Below are positions 10,476 to 21,192 of a stretch of DNA of 64,000 nucleotides, in pieces (the stretch's first letter is position 1; every line of letters starts with the position of its first letter). The DNA lies in NCBI GenBank assembly GCA_948567375.1, contig OX419759.1, forward strand, positions 23,103,493 to 23,167,492, given 5' to 3'. Under the pieces are notes generated by a model. That model was not told the DNA's origin, made no database searches, and was given only the letters and a program-made list of their open reading frames with translations. Source of the DNA: Lunularia cruciata (taxonomy: Eukaryota > Streptophyta > Marchantiopsida > Lunulariales > Lunulariaceae). A program made the translations under genes and the position numbers.

Positions 10476-10960
10476 TCTTGGGAAAGAACTTGAGCTACCA
10501 ATGGGCCACCAAGCATGAAGAAGCACTCCAGAAGTTAAAGCATATGGTATCTTCAAGACCCATTCTTCAACCATATGATCCTCAACTACTTTGTGTGGTT
10601 GATTTTGATGCTTCCAACTTTGCAATTGGAGCTGTGTTGCAATAGGAATTCCCAAATGGACTACATCCCATTGCCTTTGTGTCTTGCCAACTCAATATAG
10701 CTGAAAGAAATTACTCTACTCAAGATCAGGAACAACTTGCAATTGTATATGCCACTAAGGTATGGAGGCATTATCTCTTAGGGAAACAAGTGATCATGCG
10801 AACTGATCACAAGCCATTGTTGCAGACCTTACACTTGGAACGCATAAAGAGTTGACATCATCAATGGGAAAAGCAACTCCAATTGTTTGACATCAAACTT
10901 GAGTACAAACCATGTTAGTTCCATGTCATCCCTGATGCTCTATCACGATGACCTAATTTG
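10476..10960 (+). pseudogene. E2 RNase H (decayed)
   Basis: RNase H removes the RNA template. The frame reads EALQKLKHMVSSRPILQPYDPQ, then VVDFDASNFAIGAVLQ (first catalytic Asp region), QEQLAIVYATKVWRHYLLGK (catalytic Glu region), RTDHKPLLQTL (second Asp) and VIPDALSR near 10930-10950 (last Asp). A stop follows VLQ at 10645 and another at 10854 (cga to tga type). It joins RT to integrase without spacing, as expected for a Gypsy pol. Confidence 0.85.
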
Positions 10961-12230
10961 AAGTCTCTTCCTCTCATCACGGTGGCTATTACAATGGTAT
11001 CAATTGATCCCAAGGTCCATAACAAGTTTTGGTCAGCTCTACAACAAGATCCCTTCTTCCAAATGGTACATGGTCGTTTGACAGTAGGCGACAAGGAGTA
11101 CAACACCTTCTACTTCAAGGAAGGCCTTCTATTCCATGCGGACCGGATCAATATTCCAACCAAAGGGGATCTCCAACTTGTGCGACTTCAAGAAGCCCAT
11201 GATCTACCAATAGTTGGTCACATGGGGGTGGACAAGACCTTGGGTACCCTCCAATGCTAATGGTGGTGGCCCAACATGACACAAGATGTTTGGGAGTTTG
11301 TTTGATCGTGTGAGAGTTGTTAATGCAACAAGGCTAGTAACTAGAAGCCGAGTGGACTCCTTCAACCACTTCCTATTCCAACTACTCATTGGAAACATGC
11401 GAGTTTAGATCTCATCACCTCCTTGCCCAAGACACAACAAGGTCACACAACAATTGTGGTGTTTGTGGATAAGCTTAGTAAGCAAATCCATTTGGCACCA
11501 ACGGTTGATACTATGGATGCTCCAACCTTGGCGCAACTCTACTTTGATAGTGTATTCAAACATCATGGGATACCATGTGTACTCATCTCCGACCGTGATT
11601 CTTGCTTCACCGGAAAGTTTTGGCAAGCTCTCTTCCAGATACTTGGCACCAAACTTGCTTTGTCCACAACCTATCATCCTTAAACTGATGGAAAAATTAA
11701 ATGTGAAAATTGCACCGTGGAAGATATGCTTTGTGCCTTCATCAACATTCACCATACCAATTGGGATGAATGTCTTGCAGTTGTGGAGTTTGCATACAAC
11801 AATTCTAAATAGGCAAGCACCGGATTCTCTCCTTTCTTTCTCAATTTTGGCCAAGATCCGCTTGTCCCATATTCTCTTCTTACTCCTCCCTTGTCTCAGG
11901 TCCCTCATACTTCAACCTTCTTGACCACCATATCCAAATCTCTCCAACAAGCCAAATCTCACTTCCTTGTTGCTCAAAATTGTCAAAAAAAATATGCAGA
12001 CCACCATCGTCATGATCTCACCTTTTAATTTGGTGATGAAGTTATGCTATCCTCTAGTTATCTACCCCTCCTACTTGATACCCAAGTTCACAAACTTGCC
12101 CCTAATAGGACCTTTTGATGTCACCCAAATTGTCTCTCTTGTTGCTTATCAACTTCCCTTGCCTTCTCATATGTGCATCCATCCTGTCTTTCATATTTCC
12201 AAGTTGAAACCCTTTGCTCCTAACCCCTCT
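10961..12230 (+). pseudogene. E2 integrase (decayed, catalytic Glu replaced)
   Basis: The HHCC zinc domain starts at about 11190 (EAHDLPIVGHMGVDKTL; its Cys pair near 11310-11330 is in a stop-rich stretch). The core reads DLITSLPKTQQGHTTIVVFVDKLSKQIH, with the first catalytic Asp at about 11409, then HHGIPCVLISDRDSCFTGKF with the second Asp. The third position, Glu in active integrases within TDGxxE, is Lys (aaa, about 11697). The same substitution is present in E1. The C-terminal part reaches PVFHISKLKPF near 12188-12220. Stops at 11263, 11305 and 11681 further break it. Confidence 0.85.
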
Positions 12231-12269
12231 TCCTTTTCCTCTCAAGTCCAACCTCCTCCTCCTCCTATC

Positions 12270-12495
12270 CCTATCAATGATCATGAGGAGTATGAAGTCG
12301 ATCGTATCCTTGCGCATTGCCACATCCAACAAGGACACCCGATAACATACGGAGTACAAGGTCCTTTGGAAAGAGTATCCCCTTCATGATGCCACATAGG
12401 AACCTCTTTCTCACCTCCAAAATGCACAAACGGCTATCTAGGAGTTTGTAACTTCAATGGCGACAAGGATATCACCAACTAGCGGTGGAGGAATA
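12270..12495 (+). pseudogene. E2 chromodomain at integrase C-terminus (decayed)
   Basis: EEYEVDRILA starts at about 12286. After one frameshift near 12358 the frame reads LWKEYPLHDAT, a stop in place of Trp (tag at 12399-12401), then EPLSHLQNAQ. This YEV-RIL...WKGYP...TWEP spacing is the chromodomain of plant chromoviruses, which in related elements targets integration to histone H3K9-methylated chromatin. A proline-rich hinge (cctcctcct) precedes it. It ends a few bases before the 3' LTR, where gcggtggaggaata is the likely polypurine tract. Confidence 0.8.
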
Positions 12496-12769
12496 TGTAA
12501 CAATATGGAGTTTAGCGATGTAGTTAGTAAGGCTAACAAAGTAGAGAAGAAGCCAAATTAGCCTAGAATATTCTAGAAGCATCTAGGAAGCTTCTTGGTA
12601 AGCTTCTTGGGAAGCTTCCTAACTAGTTAACTTGTGCTCCAAGCAGGTAACTTCTAGAAGGAAGCTTCTAGAAGATTCTAATTAGCTTAGCTTGCACGCC
12701 AAGTATGCGGCTTCTAGAAGGAAGCTTCTTGAGAAACTTCCCAGTTAACTTGGCTTGCACTTTAAGAAA
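12496..12769 (+). mobile_element. E2 3' LTR, left half
   Basis: tgtaacaatatgg at 12496 begins the LTR. It is cut at about 12769 by E3; the rest of the same LTR lies at 25951-26112. It contains the four-unit perfect heat-shock-element array at 12661-12678 and further GAAGCTTC palindromes at 12586-12620. Confidence 0.9.
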
Positions 12770-13434
12770 GTTTTCGTGCATATATACATTGCTACACAAC
12801 AAACATTGCTGTCAACATCATACACTATAGAAGCACAACTCATTCATGAGTCATACATAGACTCTAAAATGCCACAATAATCAGATTGTTTATTCTTCTC
12901 AACTCAATTCAACTCAAATCAGTACTTGATCTGTCACTCTATAAATTGCCAACAACTGGGCACTGATTACAATCAAGCCACACCCACTCTAGCTAAGAGA
13001 ATCCAGATGATGCTCGCTGGCCTCAGTCCACCATAGCCGGGAACTCGAAGGCTCAATATCAAAGAAGTGAGCTCTCTAGAGCTGCACTTCAAAAGTATAC
13101 CCCTTGAACTCAAGCTAGGTTTGAAACCCTAACGGTCCCGCTGATGGCACACTCGATGATGCAAATGGTGCAAATTGATGGTGGGTCTCACCGTGAAGTT
13201 AGTACCCCAAACACAAAATCTGACCGTTGGAAAGTAGTCTCTAAGAAACTGTTGAAATAACTCTAACTACTATCATTGGAACTCCAGTGTCCAAGCAATC
13301 TAGATGCGACACTACAAATGGCGTGACAACTGTTTTGTGTATATACATCGCTACAAAATATACATTTCTATCATTTTCATACATTATAGAAGCACAACTC
13401 ACACATAAGTCATCATATACTCTAAAGTGCCACA
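12770..13434. repeat. 105-bp direct repeats flanking the E3 3' LTR core
   Basis: 12770-12875 and 13329-13434 are about 80% identical by eye (both begin with a gtttt..gt..atatac block and share atagaagcacaactca), and they bracket the LTR core 12876-13328. Either the LTR really extends through the left copy and the right copy is an extra duplication, or both derive from 3' untranslated sequence. Confidence 0.7.
12876..13328 (-). mobile_element. E3 3' LTR core (453 bp)
   Basis: It aligns along its length with 25497-25950; shared blocks include agccacacccactctagc, gagctctct, and ctgaccgttggaaagtagtc. It ends gtgaca on the plus strand. Divergence from the right copy is clearly greater than that between the two E4 LTRs. 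Confidence 0.85.
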
Positions 13435-14310
13435 ATTGCGGTTAGGTCTCTCTAACTCCATATAGCCATCTACTCTAAGTATATGGTATACCCTATAATG
13501 AGCAAAGATTAGGAGGCTGGGTGCTATGGAGCCCCATAGTTAGTCTCTTGTCTGCAATCTATACCATATAAAGAATGAACTAGCTATAGATCAAGTACAT
13601 CTAGGACATAAACATTGTCCTTGAGGAACCACCATGAGGGGAGGAGTCATACATGCCATATGCCATCCTCTCAAACAACTATCACACACTAACATAGAAG
13701 TAGCTCCACCATAAGAGCCATATAACATACACCTCAAGCCTGCATGTACAAGTGCCAAGCTTGGGTCCATAGTACCATCAATGTTTGGAGGTGGCATGGT
13801 GCACAATTGCACACATGATCCTTCCAAACAACATCATCATGTCCTTCTAAAACAAGGAATCTAGATGGCAAAACCTCACGCACTCTCAAGATAGTGTGGC
13901 CTATTGAAACATCAAATGTCGTTGGTGTTGTCTGCTATAGATATACATAGTCTCCTGGATGAAGTTGACAAATCGAGGGTCTATAACCTCCTCCTCAAAT
14001 GGTAGCATAGTGTAAAGTATCTTTATGTTGAGCAATCGCCAAGTTCTCAAAAGCCATTGGCATCACTCTTCAAAAGACCTCTACTTGCTGAGAACATGCG
14101 CTCATCCATACATTGGGCTCATCCATACATCAAGGTCATCCAAGTCCAAAATTACAGTAGGTAAATTTGACAAATGGCTGTAGGTAAATTTAGATCTCAT
14201 CCATAGAGTAGAAATTATGGAGAGAAGGATGCTAAGGAGGCTTGCCAACTAAACCAATAGCCCATGGCCAACCAAGGTAATTGGAGATCCCAATCTCCCA
14301 AGTGGTCTCT
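13435..14310 (-). pseudogene. E3 pol C-terminal region with degenerate PHD finger
   Basis: On the minus strand 13827-13591 reads ALVHAGLRCMLYGSYGGATS then MLVCDSCLRGWHMACMTPPL and VPQGQCLCPRC. The spacing CDSC-x4-H-x2-C-x12-17-CPRC with PPL and P-x-G is that of a C4HC3 PHD finger. The second zinc ligand of the first pair appears as Tyr (CMLY) and the usual Trp before the last CxxC is Cys, so the copy is degenerate. PHD fingers read histone H3 tails. Its place, after integrase and before the 3' LTR, is where chromoviruses carry a chromodomain. 13840-14310 lacks clear domain sequence. Confidence 0.6.
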
Positions 14311-14947
14311 CTACAAACCATACTTTTGCAATCCTCTCTTTACCATTTGAACCACTCTCTCTGCTAAGCCATTTGCCTTAGGGTGATCTTGGGATGTAGT
14401 ACAATGATCAATCAAAGCATTGTCATACAAGACCTGAAACTCCCCCAAGAACTTTGTACCCTGATCAGTCAAAACCTCAGCTGGTGTACCAAAATGACTA
14501 AGAATTTGATCCAGGATCGAGTAAGCTGTCCCTTCACTAGACTTGTCAAGAAGTGCCACCAACTCAATCCACTTAGAGAAGTGCTCCACCATCACCAAAA
14601 CATACCAATGATGTCTTATAGTCAGCAGTAAAGGTCCAGCAAAGTCCAAACTCCAAACTCCAACGGTAACCCAATCCCATGATAGATAATGGGTATAATT
14701 GTGGTATAGGAGCATTGAATAATGCTCTAACTTGGTCACAAACCACACATTTGGCAACAAACTGCTTTACCAAAGTCTGCATATCGTGCCACCAATAATG
14801 ACTCTGGAGTAAGCTATATATACGTTTTACTCCAAAATGTCCTAGCTCCTCATGAGCATGATAGACCAAATGTGGTCTCTGAGATGGAAGTGGTACTACT
14901 CGCACTCTACCATCCTCCCATACACGCAAAAGGTATTTGCCCTCCAA
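14311..14947 (-). pseudogene. E3 integrase (decayed)
   Basis: The N-terminal zinc domain reads YHAHEELGHFGVKRIYSLL then KCVVCDQVRA (HHCC). After a frameshift near 14700 the core reads LDFAGPLLL (first Asp), VLTDQGTKFLGEF (second Asp) and ANGLAERVV (Glu), so all three catalytic residues are present. The two overlapping frames (14573-14947 and 14311-14760) need one frame change to join. It follows RNase H directly on the same strand. Confidence 0.85.
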
Positions 14948-14962
14948 TCTGAACCGTCTGGC

Positions 14963-15589
14963 TCACTGAAGAACACAGTCTCTCTCCTTGGTCCCAACTA
15001 TGTTACCCACAACACCAGTGCAAAGATAGTCCATCATTAAGACATCATCATGAATGTCTCGCTGAACTGTACCAATATCTTCACTCTTTGGATCTATGAC
15101 CTCAATAACTCCTCCTGTATGTGTTGAGAGAGATACCACCAAAGCCTTTGAAAATATACATAGAAAGGCCGATGCATACCAACCTGGCACCATCTCCTCA
15201 TTTGTCTCACCATGCCAACGTGCTCCGGTTTGATCCTGCTGGTTGGAACATGGGTTTCTACTCAACCCATCTGCATCATGGTTCACCACTCCAAGTCTAT
15301 GAACAACCGTGAAATCATACTCTTGTAAAATCAGAGCCCATCGTGCAAGCTTCCTTGAAAGCTTGTTGGACTCCATCAACCACTTTAGTGGCGGATGATC
15401 AATGATGAGAGTGAAAGGGTTACCAAATAAGTAACATCGGAAATGTGCTACTACCCAAACTATTGCCAAGCACTCTCTCTCATATGAACTATACTTTGCC
15501 TCCACTGAATTGTTGGAGCGACTAGCATAGGCCACCACAAACTCCTTCCCCTCATCATCATGCTGGGTGAGCATTGCTCCAAGCCCCAC
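14963..15589 (-). pseudogene. E3 RNase H
   Basis: A 208-codon open stretch reads MGLGAMLTQHDDEGKEFVVA, SRSNNSVEAKYSSYERECLA, IIDHPPLKWLMESNKLSRK and HDADGLSRNP, which is a Gypsy RNase H with the Glu of the YERE block and the Asp of DHPPLKW and of HDADGLSR. It also contains the start of the spacer to integrase. The upstream catalytic Asp that precedes MGLGA is in the broken region near 15600. Confidence 0.85.
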
Positions 15590-15599
15590 ATACTCCAGT

Positions 15600-16302
15600 C
15601 ATTATGAACCTAAAATGGTCGTCCTCTGATCGGTCTCCTCAAAATAGGAGCAAATATCAACCTCTCCTTGAGCTCTACAAAAGCTCTCTCTTGCTCATCT
15701 CCCCAACACCACTCTTGTGTAAGCTTGGTCAGCTTCATCAAGGCCTTGGCAATGGCACTAATCCTCTAACATAGCGGCAATAGAAGTTTGCCAACCCAAG
15801 GAATGCTTGCACTCTGCTCACATCAGTAGGCCAAGGAATACGTCTACTAAACACCAAGTCCTCTAGGGTAGATAGTGTGACCCAAATACTCAACCTGCTT
15901 GTGGAAGAACCTACACTTCTTAGGATGTAATTTGAGTCCATGAGATCTCAACCTCTCAAACACCTCCAACAATTGCCTCTCATGCTCCTCCATAGTAGTG
16001 CTATAGACCAAAATGTCATCAATATAGCACCAAGCAAAATCCAATCAAGCTAGGATCCTATCCATGACCCTTTGGAACTCAACAAAAGCGTTCTTTAACC
16101 CAAATGGTAAGAACCTCTATTGATATAAGACATCCTTGCCGTGAGGATCAATAGCCCAAAATGTTGTCTTGGACTTATCCTCCTCCCTGATTGACAACTG
16201 ATGATATCCCGCTCAAAGATCCAAAGTACTTAAGACCTTTGCATGCCCAATCGCACAAATATCTCCTCCGGTGTAGGCATGGCATACCGATCAACCCTGG
16301 TC
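15600..16302 (-). pseudogene. E3 reverse transcriptase, C-terminal two thirds
   Basis: Minus-strand frames give VDRYAMPTPEEI near 16260-16295, then YIDDILVYSTTMEEHERQ (catalytic Asp pair at about 16015-16035), LKLHPKKCRFF, VEYLGHTI, and FLGLANFYCRYVRGL near 15750-15800. Frameshifts split it between 15738-15941 and 15847-16044. The upstream third of RT is absent because E4 begins at 16303 and no matching sequence is found on its other side. Confidence 0.85.
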
Positions 16303-16994
16303 TGTAACACCCATTTGTGCATGTGTGTAGTATTGTGATATTTAGCTTGGTATGACAAGTACTTAAGAGATATTATTTATATAGAGATAAAGGATGGTTC
16401 TATATTAGTCATGGTTAGCTAAATTTAGTCATAGCTAAGATAGAGGGGAATTTACTTTAGAGGAAGTAGAAAAGATGAGCACCACTATTTTGGATTTTAG
16501 TGTGTTGACTTGGTATTATTCCTAGGTGTTTGGCTTTTAGGAAAGAGTTGAGAACTCTTGGGCCTGCAAGCTTTTTTGTTTTGGATTCTTCTTTAGTCCA
16601 AGGATAGCCCATGTGAAGGAATCCTTGACTTAGTGGTTGGGTCAAGATAAGACCATTTGCTTAAGGGAATATGCCCATGTGAATAGATATTCCTTTTTAC
16701 TTTTTGACTTTACTTGACTTTTAGTCTAGTAACTTGAGTTACTACGGTAATTAGTAACTTTGGTACGTAACTATTTTGCAAGTATATAAACAAGGGGTGA
16801 GGAGGTACTCATCATCCTTTCATTTGCAACTATCTCTCTCTCATTGAGTTCTCTAGTGAGCAATGTCTTGAGTCTTGGAGTGTTAGCCTTGGAGGAGTAT
16901 GATGGAGTTGGGGTTCCTTGCCTTCTTAGTCCATGGTGCGCTACCATAATAGCCATCAGAGGTTCATCCTAAGTGAGAGACAGGCTAGCTCACA
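16303..16994 (+). mobile_element. E4 5' LTR (692 bp)
   Basis: Begins tgtaacaccc, ends gctcaca, and equals the 3' LTR in length. A TATA box tatataaa lies at 16783-16790, followed by a CT-rich leader (tctctctctc near 16833). Confidence 0.93.
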
Positions 16995-16997
16995 TTT

Positions 16998-17018
16998 TTG
17001 GTTCCGTTGCCGGGACCT
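16998..17018 (+). other. E4 primer binding site (tRNA-Asp type)
   Basis: TTGGTTCCGTTGCCGGGAC a few bases after the LTR resembles TGGCGCCGTTGCCGGGGA, the tRNA-Asp primer site common in plant Athila/Tat-type elements, with a few substitutions. Confidence 0.7.
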
Positions 17019-18564
17019 CTCTAGAAGGCAAGATAATGTTATGCGTTCAATTCTATATTAGACAGAAGGAGGCTATGAGAGCTCACTTGGAGAGAACATT
17101 AAGAGAGGAGAGTGCTGAACTTATGTTAGAGAACCAAGATCCATTTGTATACCCTGTAGTTCATTATGATGTCTTTGAAGTGATTTTGTAGATCTTGTAC
17201 ACATGAGAGAAATTGGAGAGATTGTGTGAGGTGGATTGCAGATTTTGGGGATTAAGGTGATTTTGGGCAAAATCTCAAGTTTGAGATCTAGACTTGAAAT
17301 TTCTACACATGATAGCTTGGGTTATTTTTCAGTTAGCACACTTAAAATTATTGTGAGAGCTACTATGCGCATTGGGCTAGAATTTTTGAAAGTTGATAGG
17401 GTAAAGTGTTCCTATAACTGCATGCTCTCTGGAAAATTGTACAGAGTCTGCCATTTCTTCAATTTTCAGTGAATTGTCCTAAAAGATTTCCAAGAAAATT
17501 CAGTGCATTGTATCCTACCTGCTGCTACAAAAATTAGAGAGAGATTATTTTTGTCCAGGGAGTTATGAGTTTTTGAAGTGAGGGGGGGTGGTTTTTAGAC
17601 CAAATCTGAAATATGTGTGCTGAATAGAAAGGTGTCTAGGCCAAATAGCTTGATGAAAAGATCTGAAATTTTGGAGGGAGGGACTTCATAGAGTTGTGAT
17701 CAAGTGGAAAAAATTTCAGAGAATTGTGATATACTGGTTGGGAGATTTGAGTGACATTGTGAGGAAGGGTCAATTCTGCATAGTGGAGATCTCATGCATG
17801 AGGAGTTTGAGATCAACAAAAAGCATGTTTGAGTGTTTAGATTCATCTTGGGAACATGGAGGATCATCAGGAGTGGAAATTGAGATTATGCAAGGTTCCC
17901 CAAGGGTTTGAGGTGATTGTAGGGGTGGATTTGAGAAAAAGAGAGTTTATAATTAGAATTTGAAGAGAGTGTTGAGAGGATCCAAAAACCAACACCACTT
18001 GGAGGAAAGAGTGAGTCTAAGTGCTTTCTGTGTGGAGAGAAGGGACATAAGGCAAGTTCATGTCCATTGACTTTGAGAGCAAGAGATTGAGGGAAAGGAG
18101 AGGCTTACTTGACTTGGGTTTGCATGTTGGACCTTCTTCACCAAGATTGGGAGGGAGAAGATCTAAGACCAAGGAGTTGTGTGAGGTTTGTGGAGTTGAA
18201 GGACTTCCAAAAGGACATGAGTGTAGTGGAGTAAAATCACTTTTGGAGACTTTGGTGAAGGATCTTGGAGAGAGTCTTAGTACAACTACATAAATACTAC
18301 CATCTTCATCAACTAGTTCTCAAGATTAGTGATAGAGATAATCTTTCAACTTATGGATAAAATATCCATGAGGGTTCGATTAATATGCACTCTAGGATTT
18401 GATGTTGCTATAGAAATCTTGGAGTAATATGAACCTTTTGTGTTCCCTAGGGTGGATTACTGTCAAATGGTGTTAGTCATGTATATACTGTATTAGTTAT
18501 AGAGTGAGAGAAAAGAAAAGAGAAAAAAAAATTTGAGAGAAGAGAAAGATAGTGAGAGGTTAAG
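17019..18564 (+). pseudogene. E4 leader with an extra zinc-knuckle reading frame
   Basis: This 1.5-kb stretch between primer site and gag has no long frame, but 18022-18063 encodes a perfect CCHC knuckle (C-F-L-C-G-E-K-G-H-K-A-S-S-C). In the next frame 18060-18293 follows with LCEVCGVEGLPKGHECSG, a second Cys/His cluster. A single one-base shift would join them. It does not copy the gag knuckle at 19411, whose sequence differs (CFGCGGRGHIQRNC). It may be the remnant of an upstream ORF of this family or of captured sequence. Confidence 0.5.
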
Positions 18565-19818
18565 ATGAGGAAACTTCCGGTTTTCTTTGGCAAGGATGGA
18601 GAAGATGTGGAGGTCTTTGTGAGAGACTTCAAGAGAGCTTGCATAGGAAACAATGAGAGGAGGAAGAATGAGTGGGCCTCATTATTACCAGATTTCTTTG
18701 AGGATGCAACACTTATATGGTATGAGTCAGAATACCAAAAGAGAGAAAGGAGAGATGGGGAAGAGGAGTCTTGGGAGACTTTGACTTTAGCACTCATTGA
18801 GAAATTTCTTCTTGATGAGAGTTATGAGAGATTGATGAGTGAGGTTACATTTCTCAAGCAAGGAGATGGAGAGAAAGTGAGAGTCTATGGGGAAAGAGTG
18901 GAAAAGTTAGAGTCCAGATTTTGCATAGTGTTGAGGAAGGGTGGGGATGATGTGGAGACTACAATGATTGGCATAGGAGCCATGTTCACCAAGAATTTTG
19001 TGGGAGGGTTGAGACCACAAATTAGAAGCAAGGTGAGATATGAGAAACCTTCTTCCAAGGTTGAAGCTATCAAGATCGCAATTTGTATGGAGGAGAGTTT
19101 GGAAGGGGATGAGAGTGATTTGGTGGTGAAGGAGGTTGTACATCCTCCTCAAGGCTACAAGTATGGTGGAACTTCTCATACTTTGGTGACAAGGGTTGCA
19201 CCACAAGTAGTAGTTGCTCCAATTCTTGCAACTCCACCAAAGGATCCACTTCAAACCATCACAGAACAACTTGCGGATCTCAAGATCAATGTGGTGCAAC
19301 TATGGGAGAAGAGAGAGGTGGATCAGAATGTAGGGAGAGGGCCTAAGAGTTATGGAAACTATCCATATAGAGGGGTTCAACCAGCCAACACTTTCAATGA
19401 TGGAAATTGTTTTGGTTGTGGAGGAAGAGGCCATATCCAAAGGAATTGCCCAAATTCTACTTACCATGGAGGAAGGGGTTATGAGGGAGCCAATAGAGGG
19501 AAAGAGGGTGGTAGTGAAACCCAAGTGGCTCCTAAACCAAACAAAGGTAAGGGGATAGCATCCATAGATGTGGTGGAGAGCAAGTATGAGATGGGAGAGT
19601 GCTCAAACTCCAAGAGTCTTAATTTGGAGCTTTTGGCACAAGAGAAGAAGAGAGCTTGTTTTGCAGAGGATGTTCACTCTTCTAAAGGATTTACTCCAAG
19701 CAAGGATACTCCTATGTCTACTAGAAGCACTCGCACCTCAACACCATCAACAACAAAGACTCCAAAGAAGAATTTGGGGATGGAGGATTTCTTGATTTCA
19801 AAGCAACAATGGAACTAG
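18565..19818 (+). CDS. E4 gag polyprotein (417 aa, ends at amber)
   Basis: Gag packages the element RNA into particles. The open frame begins MRKLPVFFGKDGEDVEVFV, typical of the start of the capsid-like retrotransposon gag domain, runs through W-rich helices (SWETLTLALIEKFL) and ends with a CCHC knuckle CFGCGGRGHIQRNC at about residues 283-296. A Ser/Thr-rich tail follows. The frame ends at TAG (19816-19818), but the very same frame continues open for another 450 codons into protease and RT, so gag and pol are separated only by this codon. The stop may be a decay mutation or a readthrough signal; the following bases (aat) do not match the known CARYYA leaky context. This is the best-preserved coding region of the whole retrotransposon block. 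Confidence 0.85.
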   Translation: MRKLPVFFGKDGEDVEVFVRDFKRACIGNNERRKNEWASLLPDFFEDATLIWYESEYQKRERRDGEEESWETLTLALIEKFLLDESYERLMSEVTFLKQGDGEKVRVYGERVEKLESRFCIVLRKGGDDVETTMIGIGAMFTKNFVGGLRPQIRSKVRYEKPSSKVEAIKIAICMEESLEGDESDLVVKEVVHPPQGYKYGGTSHTLVTRVAPQVVVAPILATPPKDPLQTITEQLADLKINVVQLWEKREVDQNVGRGPKSYGNYPYRGVQPANTFNDGNCFGCGGRGHIQRNCPNSTYHGGRGYEGANRGKEGGSETQVAPKPNKGKGIASIDVVESKYEMGECSNSKSLNLELLAQEKKRACFAEDVHSSKGFTPSKDTPMSTRSTRTSTPSTTKTPKKNLGMEDFLISKQQWN

Positions 19819-21192
19819 AATGTGTTGGAGGATGTTGGTAGTCACAAGGCTAACATCACAGTGGGCCAATTGATTGCTTTGAACTCTACCTTGAGAAAGG
19901 AGCTTAAAGGTGGTTTGAGTTCTACAAGGAGCAAGAGGAAGAAGAAGGCAAAAGTTCCATTATCAATGGGGGTGGTGGATGCCAAGCCAGCACCATGGGA
20001 GGCTTGTGAATATGCCTCCAAGATTGATGTGAGAGTGAATGGTCACAACATCAAGGATGCATTGGTTGATGGAGGATCAACAATAAATGCCATGTCAGAA
20101 AGGTTGATGAAGAAGTTAGGTATGATACCCTCAAGACCTTCAACATTTGTGGTGAGCATGGCAAACAAGCAACAAGTTCAACAAGTAGGGGTGATGGATA
20201 AAGTGGTAGTTTCAGTTATGGGAGTTCAAAATCTCATGACTTTCCAAGTCTTGAAGGATTCAAGCTATGACTTACTTCTTGGGAGGCCATGGTTGAGAGC
20301 AGCACATACAATTGATCGATGGCACAAAGGGTACTTGAGGATTGGGCTATCAAACCATAGAGTCACAGTTCCTATGACTAACACCACCAACACTTCACAT
20401 TTAGATACACCATCTTCTTATTATTGGGAATTAGATTCTGAAGAAGGAGCTTCAGGTGTGGACACAAGCATGGAAGAGGAGAATTCCACAAAGGAGGATG
20501 AATCTAAATCTGATTCAGATGTGTATCCTTTGTGTGCTATGGATTTTGCATCTAAGCCAAAGGTTTTGAAGGACCCAGATAAATCACCATTGACACTTGA
20601 GGAGGTAGAGAGAAGATTATCTACCCTCAAGTATGGTCCAAATGTTACCAAGGAGGAGAAGATGAGATTTGAGGAGATTTTCTGCAAGTTCATCCATGTG
20701 TTTGCTTTTAGTTACAGGGATTTGAAGGAAGTCACCTTGGAGGAGCACAAGATAGAGATGGAGTCACATGCAAGACCAATCCACCAAAAGAAACATTGCA
20801 TTAGCCCACCAATATCTTTGGTTGTGAAAGAGGAGATTGATAAGCTCAAGGAAGCTGGATTTATCTTTGAGGTGGAGAATTCAGAATGGGTGTCTCCAAT
20901 TGTCATTGTGAAGAAAAAGAATGGCAAGCTTCGGGTATGTGTGGATTACAAGAAGCTCAATGCTGTTACCAAGAAGGACTACTACCCATTGCCATTCATT
21001 GATGAGATCTTGGAGGAGGTTGTAGGTCATGAGAGGTATAGTTTTGGAGATGGTTATAGTGGATATAACCAAATCAAGATTGCACCAGAGCATCAACAAC
21101 TCACCACATTCACCACACCTTGGGGAACTTACGCTTTCAAGGTCATGCCTTTTGGGCTTTGCAATGCTCTAGCCAATTCCAACGGTTCATGA
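19819..21192 (+). pseudogene. E4 protease and N-terminal reverse transcriptase
   Basis: In frame with gag after the amber codon. Protease: DVRVNGHNIKDALVDGGSTI, with the active-site Asp at about 20068 in a DGG context common in plant Athila/Tat proteins. An acidic linker follows (EEENSTKEDESKSDSD). RT begins near 20690 with YRDLKEVTLEEHKIEM, then EAGFIFEVENSEWVSPIVIV, KLRVCVDYKKLNAVTKKDYY, and FGDGYSGYNQI with the first catalytic Asp, to MPFGLCNALA. A one-base deletion near 21175 shifts the frame to that of 21176-22256. No initiation codon is expected for pol; it would be made as a fusion with gag. Confidence 0.85.

Noticed and set aside
13591-13827. A host PHD-finger gene
   Set aside because: It lies inside E3 on the pol strand with no intron-exon context and follows integrase directly, so it is better explained as part of the element.
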